A DNA stretch of 7,762 nucleotides from Flavobacterium sp. GTDB taxonomy: Bacteria > Bacteroidota > Bacteroidia > Flavobacteriales > Flavobacteriaceae. The stretch covers positions 1 to 7,762 of the forward strand of contig JAGNPF010000058.1 of assembly GCA_017989775.1 (NCBI GenBank), written 5' to 3'. The notes beneath the pieces were generated by a model that was not told the origin of the DNA, ran no database searches, and worked only from the letters and a program-made list of their open reading frames with translations. Both the position numbers and the translations under genes were made by a program. Positions 1 through 5,378 of this stretch are shown one piece after another. Every line of letters starts with the position of its first letter. The first letter of the stretch is position 1.

Positions 1-1
1 C

Positions 2-274
2 AACCCTGTTTTGACAGGTGGAGTGGGTCAAGAGCCTAAAGTGGTTGGAAACGCATTCGCATTGGCGTCAGGAAAACTGTCTGCACCAATCGAAGGAAAC
101 ACCGGAGTTTATGTGGTGTTGAACAAAAGCACTTTCAAGGCACCAGCATTGAAAAGCCACGCAGCTTACGTGAGTAAATTAAAAGCACAAAGCGCAGGCG
201 ATGCCAACAGAGTGGTTCCTGCCTTGAAAGATATTGCAAAAATTGAAGACAACAGGGCTAAATTTCAATACTAA
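2..274 (+). CDS. Peptidyl-prolyl isomerase, PpiD/SurA-like, C-terminal end (5' truncated by window)
   Basis: Only the last 90 codons are present; the frame is already open at base 2 and ends with TAA at 272-274. The visible part begins NPVLTGGVGQEPKVVGNAF and continues through a short beta-rich stretch (GKLSAPIEGNTGVYVVLN) into a lysine- and alanine-rich helical tail ending DNRAKFQY. The 'GxVGxEPxVVGxAFxL..GxLSxPIEGxxGVYVV' pattern is one I recognise from the C-terminus of the large (about 700-residue) PpiD-type parvulin isomerases of Flavobacteriia. These are anchored by one N-terminal membrane helix and assist folding of exported proteins. The parvulin active-site domain itself lies outside the window, so the assignment rests on the tail alone. 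A strong terminator follows 20 bases after the stop, so this gene ends its transcription unit. A related SurA-type chaperone is the main alternative. Confidence 0.68.
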   Translation, partial: NPVLTGGVGQEPKVVGNAFALASGKLSAPIEGNTGVYVVLNKSTFKAPALKSHAAYVSKLKAQSAGDANRVVPALKDIAKIEDNRAKFQY

Positions 275-294
275 ATTGAAACTGTTTTAAATAT

Positions 295-322
295 AAAAAT
301 CCCGAGCAATCGGGATTTTTTT
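295..322 (+). terminator. Rho-independent terminator after the PPIase gene
   Basis: A perfect 11-bp stem (295-305 with 310-320, GC core CCCGA/TCGGG) closes on a GCAA tetraloop of the GNRA class and runs into seven T residues (316-322). It starts 20 bases after the PPIase stop codon. The A-rich 5' flank would give a weaker terminator for the opposite strand too, but no minus-strand gene approaches it. Confidence 0.92.
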
Positions 323-341
323 GTTTTGGGTAGTAGCTATT

Positions 342-377
342 GTTTTTCTGAAATCGATGATGTTTTTAGTAGATTTG
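342..377 (+). promoter_or_regulatory. Candidate promoter for the small membrane protein
   Basis: TAGATTTG at 370-377 matches the Bacteroidota -7 consensus TAnnTTTG exactly. The -33 element is weak: TCTG at 347-350 has an acceptable 19-base spacer, while the nearest true TTG (340-342) is too far away at 27 bases. If used, transcription would start near 384 and the REP-like palindrome at 399-419 would lie in the 5' leader. This is inference from one good half-site. Confidence 0.3.
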
Positions 378-396
378 GTTGGTGGACAATTGGAAT

Positions 397-423
397 GGGC
401 ACGGATTGGAAATCCGCGCTATC
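397..423 (-). repeat. REP-like palindrome, copy A
   Basis: The core is a 9-bp stem with a 3-nt loop: GCACGGATT (399-407), GGA, AATCCGCGC (411-419). One position is A/C on the plus strand and G/T on the minus strand, so the minus strand folds better (G-U wobble). Flanking GG on one side and TATC on the other are shared with copy B at 761-788, which lies in the opposite orientation. It sits in non-coding DNA upstream of the small membrane protein gene. Confidence 0.72.
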
Positions 424-474
424 GGGTGTTTTAATTAATGAAACTAATAACCAAATAGATAAATTGAAATAACT

Positions 475-678
475 ATGGAGTATATTGTATGTGCAATTTT
501 AATTTTGATAATAATTTTGTCAATTAGAGAATTGTTGAAAACAAAAAAAATGCAAAACGACAGTACTTACAATATATATCAAAATTCAAGATATTATAGG
601 CTTTTATTAATAACGATAGTAAGTATTATTGGAATTATAGTTTATTTTGTTAGATTATTTATGGAAGCGATTAAATAA
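475..678 (+). CDS. Small two-helix membrane protein of unknown function
   Basis: This encodes 67 residues with two hydrophobic segments, about residues 2-19 (YIVCAILILIIILSI) and 43-65 (YRLLLITIVSIIGIIVYFV). They are joined by a polar, lysine/asparagine-rich loop, giving a helical hairpin. Short basic stretches (RELLKTKK) after helix 1 suggest that the loop is cytoplasmic. The ATG at 475 is the only reasonable start: an in-frame TAA lies at 460-462 and there is no Shine-Dalgarno site, as is common in this phylum. The coding sequence is very AT-rich compared with the neighbouring core genes. It stands alone between a terminator and a convergent kinase gene, flanked by REP-like palindromes. I recognise no family. 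It could be a real small membrane protein or a recently acquired or decaying gene; nothing in the sequence shows a function. Confidence 0.55.
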   Translation: MEYIVCAILILIIILSIRELLKTKKMQNDSTYNIYQNSRYYRLLLITIVSIIGIIVYFVRLFMEAIK

Positions 679-722
679 TAAATTAGTTTGTTCTAAATTT
701 AATAAGTTATGAAATATCTATC

Positions 723-735
723 CCCGATTGCTCGG
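723..735 (+). repeat. Inverted second copy of the terminator hairpin core
   Basis: CCCGATTGCTCGG is the exact reverse complement of 302-314 within the terminator after the PPIase gene (13 of 13). It can form its own short hairpin (CCGA/TCGG stem, TTGC loop) but has no T-tract on the plus strand, so by itself it is a poor terminator for the small gene ending at 678. Confidence 0.6.
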
Positions 736-760
736 ATATGCAATAAATATTGTCACTAAG

Positions 761-788
761 GGATAGCGCAGAATTGCATTCTGTGCCC
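761..788 (+). repeat. REP-like palindrome, copy B
   Basis: GCGCAGAAT (766-774), TGC, ATTCTGTGC (778-786) gives a 9-bp stem with one G-T pair and a 3-nt loop, flanked by GGATA and CCC. It is the inverted counterpart of copy A (397-423). The two agree in the flanks and outer stem, and differ at two stem positions where both partners change together. It lies between the convergent stop codons of the small membrane protein gene and the kinase gene, a typical REP location. Confidence 0.72.
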
Positions 789-826
789 ACAATCGAGAGC
801 AAGCAAACAAATAAATTCCCTAAGAA

Positions 827-1744
827 CTACAAAATCATGTCCTTATAAGAAACAATGGTTTTGAAACCTCTTTCCTTGAAATAATCTTCTGGATTTTCTT
901 TGGCGATGGCCAATACAAAATCGCCTCCCCAGGCACCAAGACTTTTGATGATGCCGTCAAAGTCGGGAAACAAGGATTCTTTGATGGTTTTCATTTCCAG
1001 AATGTTGCTCATTTCGGCTTCGTGTTCTTCCAATGCCGTGGCAAATTCCCGCAGGGTTTTGGTGTGTAAAACCTCTTGTGTCAGCAAGTCGATCTTGCTG
1101 ATGTTTTCGGCCAAGTCTTCGTTCTTGTTGTTGTAATAGGAAGCGATGGCCGCCTTGCTGCTTTGTTTTTTGTCGAGATAAACGAAATGCAGGTTTTGGA
1201 AAAATTCAGGTTCGAAAGCCACTTTTTCGACCACTGGATTTCCGTTTTCCAAATGATACACAATAGGATTGTTGTTTTGGGCACAGGCAATATCGTATCC
1301 GCTGCCGCCAAAACTGTTGTTCAGCAACACAAAAGCATCTATTTCCAGCCATTGCGCGATATTGTTTATTAAGGTAGAGGAAGTTCCCAATCCCCAATTC
1401 CTTGGAAAAGTAAGCGTCGTTTTGATGTGAAAACCTTCAGAGTTGGGAATAAAATCAGGATTCAATAAATGTCCTTGATGCAAGATTTCAATCAAGGTGT
1501 TTCTTTTGGAAGTTGCCGGGTCGGCAATATTTTTTTGCAAAATGTCCTCGAACGAAAGCGTTTCTTCCAGCCAAATGCTTCCATCCGAATCAAAGCTGGT
1601 CCATTGTATTTCTTGGTTGCTTCCTTTTTCCACAACCAGGTTTTGTCCAAATTTGGTCGGCAAGGCAAAGGCTTTGGCGCCGTCGAGAACCAAATATTCT
1701 CCCGTGATGAGTAGTTTTCCGTTACTGTAAAATTCTTTTTTCAT
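827..1744 (-). CDS. GYDIA-type GHMP kinase (mevalonate-pathway kinase)
   Basis: This is a 305-residue cytoplasmic GHMP-superfamily kinase. Motif 1 is GKLLITGEYLVLDGAKAFAL (residues 9-28). The ATP-binding motif 2 is PRNWGLGTSS (114-123). GSGYDIACA (147-155) is the signature that names the Bacteroidota GYDIA family. A modified motif 3 is GAWGGDFVLAI (270-280), where most GHMP kinases have a glycine-rich GAGGGG-like stretch. The ATG at 1744 gives a typical N-terminus. The upstream neighbour is HMG-CoA reductase, 48 bases away on the same strand, so the kinase very probably acts on mevalonate or phosphomevalonate. As I recall it, the GSG[YF]D[IV]A form resembles phosphomevalonate kinases more than mevalonate kinases, so ATP-dependent phosphorylation of mevalonate 5-phosphate is my favoured but unproven role. 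A 29-nt hairpin ends 11 bases before the start codon and may influence translation. Confidence 0.87.
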   Translation of the reverse strand: MKKEFYSNGKLLITGEYLVLDGAKAFALPTKFGQNLVVEKGSNQEIQWTSFDSDGSIWLEETLSFEDILQKNIADPATSKRNTLIEILHQGHLLNPDFIPNSEGFHIKTTLTFPRNWGLGTSSTLINNIAQWLEIDAFVLLNNSFGGSGYDIACAQNNNPIVYHLENGNPVVEKVAFEPEFFQNLHFVYLDKKQSSKAAIASYYNNKNEDLAENISKIDLLTQEVLHTKTLREFATALEEHEAEMSNILEMKTIKESLFPDFDGIIKSLGAWGGDFVLAIAKENPEDYFKERGFKTIVSYKDMIL

Positions 1745-1755
1745 TTGATAGTTAG

Positions 1756-1784
1756 CCCTTTCAGGGTTTTGAACCCTGAAAGGG
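1756..1784 (-). repeat. Nested 29-nt palindrome between HMG-CoA reductase and kinase genes
   Basis: CCCTTTCAGGGTT (1756-1768) and AACCCTGAAAGGG (1772-1784) are perfectly complementary over 13 bp around a 3-nt loop. Each half is also a small palindrome (CCCT-TTC-AGGG and CCCT-GAA-AGGG), so the RNA could form one long hairpin or two short ones. It begins 8 bases after the reductase stop and ends 11 bases before the kinase ATG. There is no U-tract, so it is not a standard terminator; an mRNA-processing, stability or translational element, or an inserted palindromic repeat, are all possible. Confidence 0.8.
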
Positions 1785-1792
1785 TTGATATG

Positions 1793-3115
1793 TTATATTT
1801 GTCTTCTCAAAGTTTCGATATACTCCACAACGGCACTGTGTGAAACCACGTGGTGCTTGAAATGTTTTCTTATCGAATTTCGCTCTTCTTCATTGGCGTC
1901 GAATTGGTTCAGGATGTTGTTCAAGTGCATTTTCATGTGTCCGTCCTGAATTCCCGTGGTGGTCAACGAGCGCAGGGCGGCAAAATTTTGTGCCAAACCG
2001 GCAACGGCCACAATTTGCATCAATTCTTCAGCGGATGGGTTTTCGAGCATTTCCAAGGATAGTTTTACCAATGGATGCAAGGATGTCAAGCCACCAACGG
2101 TTCCCAAAGCCAAGGGAACTTCCAGCCAAAAACTGAAAATACTGTTTTCGATTTTGGCGTGGGAAAGACTTGAGTAGTTTTCGTTTCGGGAAGCATAAGC
2201 GTGAACTCCGGCTTCCACGGCACGGAAATCGTTGCCCGTGGCGAGCACCACGGCGTCGATTCCGTTCATGATTCCCTTGTTGTGGGTTGCGGCTCGAAAA
2301 GGTTCCACCTCGGCAATTTGAACGGCACGAACGAATCTCTCGGCAAAGGCTTTTGGATTTGGAATATGTTTTTCGACCAAGTCTTCAACCGGGCAGGAAA
2401 CTTCGGCACGAACGATGCAATTGGGAACGTAATTCGAGAGAATGCTCATTACCACTTCGATGTCTTTTTCTTCATCGGAAAACAAGTCGTGAACTTGGGC
2501 TTCTTCTTTCAAGGTTTTGGCAAATTGTTCCAAACAGGAATTGATGAAGTTGGCTCCCATACTGTCTTTGGTGTCGAAAGTGGCGTGCAGTTGAAAGTAA
2601 TTGGGCAATAAATTGGTTTTGTCATTCAGGACAATATCCAGAATTCCACCGCCACGTTTTTGCATGTTTTTGGTAATGCTTTCGGTGTTGGCGAAGAATT
2701 TGTTTTTGATTTGGGTAAAGAACACTTCTAATTTCGATTTGTCGCCATGGAAAATAAAATGAACTTGTCCTATTTTTTCGGTATTGATTACGGTTGCTTT
2801 GAATCCACCGCGAGTGGACCAGAACTTGGCCGACTTTGAAGCGGCAGCCACCACGGAACTTTCCTCAATCGCCATTGGGATGCTGTTGTATTTGCCGTTA
2901 ATCAGGAAATTGGGAGCGACGCCAAGCGGTAGATAGAAATTACTGATGGTGTTTTCTATGAATTCATCGTGCAGTTTTTGCAGTTTTTCGTCGGCATTCC
3001 AATAGTTTTTGAGAATGGAAACGGCTTCTTGGGGATTGGAAAAATATTCTTTGGCGATCCAGTTTATTTTTTCTTCTTTGGATAATTTTGAAAATCCAGC
3101 GACGGCGTTGCTCAT
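1793..3115 (-). CDS. Hydroxymethylglutaryl-CoA reductase, class II
   Basis: It interconverts HMG-CoA and mevalonate with a nicotinamide cofactor, the committed step of the mevalonate route to isoprenoids. From the chosen start the protein has 440 residues, close to bacterial class II enzymes (about 430). Catalytic regions are all present. PLGVAPNF..INGK (63-75) leads to IPMAIEESSVVAAAS (79-93) with the catalytic Glu at 84/85. ATHNKGIMNGIDAVVLATGN (276-295) carries the catalytic Lys280, with Asp296 just after it. GTVGGLTSLHPLVKLSLEML (338-357) is conserved. DGHMKMHLNNI (391-401) holds the catalytic His393. There is no membrane domain. The frame stays open to 3232, but ATG at 3113-3115 is preferred because it gives the family N-terminus (MSNAVAGFSKLSKEEKINW) and a consensus -7 element lies 29 bases upstream, inside the longer frame. 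The GHMP kinase follows in the same operon. Confidence 0.96.
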   Translation of the reverse strand: MSNAVAGFSKLSKEEKINWIAKEYFSNPQEAVSILKNYWNADEKLQKLHDEFIENTISNFYLPLGVAPNFLINGKYNSIPMAIEESSVVAAASKSAKFWSTRGGFKATVINTEKIGQVHFIFHGDKSKLEVFFTQIKNKFFANTESITKNMQKRGGGILDIVLNDKTNLLPNYFQLHATFDTKDSMGANFINSCLEQFAKTLKEEAQVHDLFSDEEKDIEVVMSILSNYVPNCIVRAEVSCPVEDLVEKHIPNPKAFAERFVRAVQIAEVEPFRAATHNKGIMNGIDAVVLATGNDFRAVEAGVHAYASRNENYSSLSHAKIENSIFSFWLEVPLALGTVGGLTSLHPLVKLSLEMLENPSAEELMQIVAVAGLAQNFAALRSLTTTGIQDGHMKMHLNNILNQFDANEEERNSIRKHFKHHVVSHSAVVEYIETLRRQI

Positions 3116-3143
3116 ATTTTTTAGATAACGGTTTGTGATGCCG

Positions 3144-3151
3144 CAAAGATA
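3144..3151 (-). promoter_or_regulatory. -7 promoter element of HMG-CoA reductase
   Basis: On the minus strand this reads TATCTTTG, an exact TAnnTTTG match. Transcription would start near 3138 and give a leader of about 22 bases before the ATG at 3115. No good TTG is found 17-23 bases further upstream, so the -33 box is weak or absent. The element argues against translation beginning at 3232. Confidence 0.6.
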
Positions 3152-3215
3152 CGGTTTCCGTTTTATTAGATTAGCATTCTTTGAATATAGCCGAGTTATT
3201 GCTTTTAAAGTTTTC

Positions 3216-3244
3216 GACCACAAATTGCGCAAATTATCGCAAAT
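3216..3244 (-). repeat. 29-nt AATTTGTG-triplet repeat, copy 1
   Basis: Read on the minus strand, this matches the plus strand of 3901-3929 at 26 of 29 positions. It contains three related octamers: CACAAATT at 3219, CGCAAATT at 3228 and CGCAAATG at 3238, spaced 9 and 10 bases apart. Two of the three differences are C/T changes in the TTTGYG units. With copy 2 it brackets the lipoprotein gene as an inverted pair. Confidence 0.7.
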
Positions 3245-3284
3245 GTCTTCATTAATTAAACTGAATTAGCTTCGCCTATCGTTC

Positions 3285-3398
3285 TGGCGCTTTAGAGGTT
3301 GGGATTAAAGATGTGGTATTATTCAGTTAAAGATAAATTTGATAAATTTTCTTAGTGCAAAATCATCTTTAAATTCAGCCTAAAACCCAATCTCGCCA
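3285..3398. repeat. Bulged long inverted repeat downstream of the lipoprotein gene
   Basis: Three blocks pair in order. TGGCG (3285-3289) pairs with CGCCA (3394-3398). AGGTTGGG (3296-3303) pairs with CCCAATCT (3386-3393), including one G-T. TTAAAGATG (3305-3313) pairs with CATCTTTAA (3364-3372). Bulges of 6, 1 and 13 bases separate the blocks, and a 50-base AT-rich loop closes the structure. The 22 pairs are imperfectly aligned, so this is either a folded element or the decayed ends of an insertion. It lacks a T-tract typical of a terminator. Confidence 0.42.
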
Positions 3399-3418
3399 AC
3401 GGCTTTTAGTAGAGGTTT

Positions 3419-3850
3419 TCATTTTTCGGTTAGTTTTTTCATTAAATTAGGGAATTCATTTTCGGATTTTTTATTGTCCATTTTTCCATCGTAATTGTTA
3501 TCTCCGTATTCTAAACCCACATCAATATAGCCTTCCATTCCATAAGTTTCTTTATGGTCTAATTTTTCTACCATTTTTATAAAGTTTTCTTCTCCAACTT
3601 TGTAAATTATTTGAGTGATTACATAGCCTTTGTCATAACATATCACACCATTGTTACAAGGAAAATGATTCAGTCTTCTTAAGGAATTATGGTCTCCTTG
3701 AAGCGTTTTTTTTATAATTGAATCAAGGCGTCTATTTTCTGCGAAAGTTTGGTATTCCAAAAAATCATTTCCTATAACAATACCGTCTACGTTTTCTTTT
3801 TTACACGAAAAAAGAAGTGTAATGGCTAAAAAGTAAAAGAAGTTTTTCAT
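3419..3850 (-). CDS. Small putative lipoprotein, family not recognised
   Basis: This encodes 143 residues beginning with a short signal peptide, MKNFFYFLAITLLFSC, whose lipobox (LFSC) places the acylated cysteine at residue 16. The mature protein would therefore be membrane-anchored and outside the cytoplasm. The +2 and +3 residues are lysines, then ENVD. The mature part has two further cysteines (65 and 71, NHFPCNNGVICYDKG) close enough to form a disulfide. A GDNNYDGKMD stretch (116-125) resembles the first half of an EF-hand/dockerin calcium loop, but the usual acidic position 12 is a lysine. The ATG at 3850 precedes a clear signal peptide. The gene is AT-rich, has no partner on its strand, and lies between two inverted 29-nt repeats, which suggests a mobile or lineage-specific addition. 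Small lipoproteins of this kind are sometimes immunity proteins, but nothing here shows that. Confidence 0.72.
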   Translation of the reverse strand: MKNFFYFLAITLLFSCKKENVDGIVIGNDFLEYQTFAENRRLDSIIKKTLQGDHNSLRRLNHFPCNNGVICYDKGYVITQIIYKVGEENFIKMVEKLDHKETYGMEGYIDVGLEYGDNNYDGKMDNKKSENEFPNLMKKLTEK

Positions 3851-3900
3851 AAAGCTGGTTTTTCAAAATCCCTGCTATCGCTTTGCTTGATAATTCAAGA

Positions 3901-3929
3901 ATTTGTGAGAATTTGTGCAATTTGTGGTC
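3901..3929 (+). repeat. 29-nt AATTTGTG-triplet repeat, copy 2
   Basis: Three exact AATTTGTG octamers start at 3900, 3910 and 3919, so they recur every 9-10 bases, close to one DNA helical turn. The block ends GTGGTC and matches the reverse complement of 3216-3244 at 26 of 29 positions. It lies between the permease stop (3984) and the lipoprotein start (3850). Confidence 0.7.
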
Positions 3930-3983
3930 AATTTTTTATTTTTGTTCTTGCAATTGAAAAATGCCAACTGATTACTTGAAAAT

Positions 3984-5237
3984 CTACATACCAGTTCGAA
4001 TCGCTTCCACAGGATCTAATTTGGAGGCTGAAATGGCAGGAAGAATCCCGGAGATTAAACCAATTATGGCAGCCAATCCAGTTCCCAAAAGAATGTTGCC
4101 CATTCCTAAAACGAATTCAAACTCCAGGGCTTTGGTCAAAATCATTGCGATAATCCAGACCAGGAACAATCCAATCAATCCGCCAATTACCGAAAGAATG
4201 ATGGCTTCGAACAGGAATTGGAACATGATGAACCGGTTTTTGGCTCCCAAAGATTTTTGGATTCCAATGAGGTTGGTTCGTTCTTTTACCGAAACAAACA
4301 TGATGTTGGCAATTCCAAAACCGCCCACGAGCAAGGAGAAACCGCTGATTATCCAGCCCACGATGTTCATTTGGGAAATAATACCGTCAATCAAATCGGT
4401 GAATCCCGAGAAAACATTGATGAAGAAATTGTCGATTTCACCTGATTTTAAACCCCTGAAGGCTCTCAGTTTTTGGGTGATTTCGGCTTTATAGGCTTCC
4501 ATGTCGACTCCTGCTTGCGGTTTGAAAATAATCACGTTGACAACGGATTTGTTGTTGTCGCCAATGAGTTGCCTGACGAAATTCACCGGAATAAATGCCG
4601 AAGTGTCGTTGTTGTTTCCAAAAGACAAACCGCTGCCTTTCTTTTTCAAAACCCCGATAACGGTAAAACGCTGACCATACAAACGGATTTTTTTGCCAAT
4701 GGGGTCGGAGTCTTCAAATAAGGATTCTGCGATTTCTTTTCCTATGACCACAACCGGACTGGCAGAATTGGCTTCGGATTCCGTATAAAAACGTCCTTCG
4801 TCAAATTCCAGTCCCTGGATGTCGATGAACTCGTGCGAAACCGGAACGATATTTACGGAGGTGACTGTGTTCGATTCGTATTTCACGGATTCCCTGTTGG
4901 TGAATATTTGGTAGCCCATTTGCTCCGTGTTGCTCATTGCGCTTTTTAAATAAATATATTCGTCGTATTTCACGTTGGGAAATTGCTCTCTTTTCCATTC
5001 CGGGATTTCAGAAGGTCCAAAAGACATTCGCATCAAATAAATGGTGTTTTTGTCCAAGGTGCTTAAATCCTTGGTAATTTTCCTGTCCAGGGAATCCACG
5101 GCGGCAAGCACGGCTATAATTGAAAAAATTCCGATGGTAACACCAAGCAATGACAATAAGGTGCGTAGTTTATTGTTTCGTAACGCATTCATGGCAAAAC
5201 GGAAACTCTCTGATAATAGTCTAAAATAAACCAGCAT
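3984..5237 (-). CDS. MacB/FtsX-type ABC transporter permease
   Basis: This is a 417-residue inner-membrane permease with the MacB layout. Helix 1 is at about residues 27-48 (LLSLLGVTIGIFSIIAVLAA), after an RNNKLRT start typical of the family. A MacB_PCD-type periplasmic core spans about 50-285. An FtsX domain follows with helices near 292-315, 341-367 and 380-403. The cytoplasmic loop VKERTNLIGIQKSLGAKN (317-334) corresponds to the 'ERTxEIGIxKAxGA' coupling motif, and the C-terminus ends with the family's ASKLDPVEAIR. Such permeases dimerise and need a separate ATPase; none is encoded beside it here, so its partner must lie elsewhere. The substrate cannot be told. The ATG at 5237 is chosen because the alternative TTG at 5270 only adds 11 polar residues. 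It runs divergently from purH. Confidence 0.92.
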   Translation of the reverse strand: MLVYFRLLSESFRFAMNALRNNKLRTLLSLLGVTIGIFSIIAVLAAVDSLDRKITKDLSTLDKNTIYLMRMSFGPSEIPEWKREQFPNVKYDEYIYLKSAMSNTEQMGYQIFTNRESVKYESNTVTSVNIVPVSHEFIDIQGLEFDEGRFYTESEANSASPVVVIGKEIAESLFEDSDPIGKKIRLYGQRFTVIGVLKKKGSGLSFGNNNDTSAFIPVNFVRQLIGDNNKSVVNVIIFKPQAGVDMEAYKAEITQKLRAFRGLKSGEIDNFFINVFSGFTDLIDGIISQMNIVGWIISGFSLLVGGFGIANIMFVSVKERTNLIGIQKSLGAKNRFIMFQFLFEAIILSVIGGLIGLFLVWIIAMILTKALEFEFVLGMGNILLGTGLAAIIGLISGILPAISASKLDPVEAIRTGM

Positions 5238-5346
5238 AAAACGGTGTTTAGTGTTATTGTAAAATTCCAAAAATTTTCTTCATAAACCTAATGAAAATTC
5301 GCTGTTTCATAGGTATTGTTTTTTAAAATATTGTTACATAAATACA

Positions 5347-5378
5347 TTTGAATTTTATCATCAAAAAAACTACTTTTG
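5347..5378 (+). promoter_or_regulatory. purH promoter
   Basis: TTTG at 5347-5350, a 20-base spacer and TACTTTTG at 5371-5378 together match the Bacteroidota vegetative promoter (TTTG, 17-23 bases, TAnnTTTG) well. The start of transcription would fall near 5385, about 17 bases before the ATG at 5402. This rules out translation from the upstream in-frame TTG at 5348, which lies inside the promoter. Confidence 0.82.

Larger units (their letters stand above)
3116..3418. other. Intergenic region upstream of HMG-CoA reductase and downstream of the lipoprotein gene
   Basis: These 303 bases hold no credible gene. From left to right they contain the reductase promoter (-7 at 3144-3151), one copy of the 29-nt AATTTGTG-type repeat (3216-3244), and a bulged long inverted repeat (3285-3398). 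The last element begins about 20 bases beyond the lipoprotein stop codon on the minus strand. Short translated stretches are interrupted by stops in all frames except the artefactual N-terminal extension of the reductase. Confidence 0.6.

Noticed and set aside
723..735. Terminator for the small membrane protein gene
   Set aside because: The stem is only 4-5 bp and no T-tract follows; it is better described as a repeat of the upstream hairpin core.
2201..2611. A 136-codon open frame on the plus strand
   Set aside because: It is the antisense reading of the catalytic part of HMG-CoA reductase, which is complete and well conserved in the minus frame.
3285..3400. Integron-type attC site downstream of the lipoprotein gene
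   Set aside because: The bulged hairpin is suggestive, but attC sites run from RYYYAAC to GTTRRRY. Here the outer bases have GTT at the 5' end and AAC at the 3' end on both strands, so the core sites are in the wrong order.
3901..3929. A short CRISPR-like array
   Set aside because: The three AATTTGTG units are only 8 bases long with 1-2 base gaps; there are no spacers and no cas genes.
3961..4494. A 177-codon open frame on the plus strand
   Set aside because: It is antisense to the FtsX domain of the permease. Its proline- and methionine-rich translation mirrors the hydrophobic codons on the other strand.
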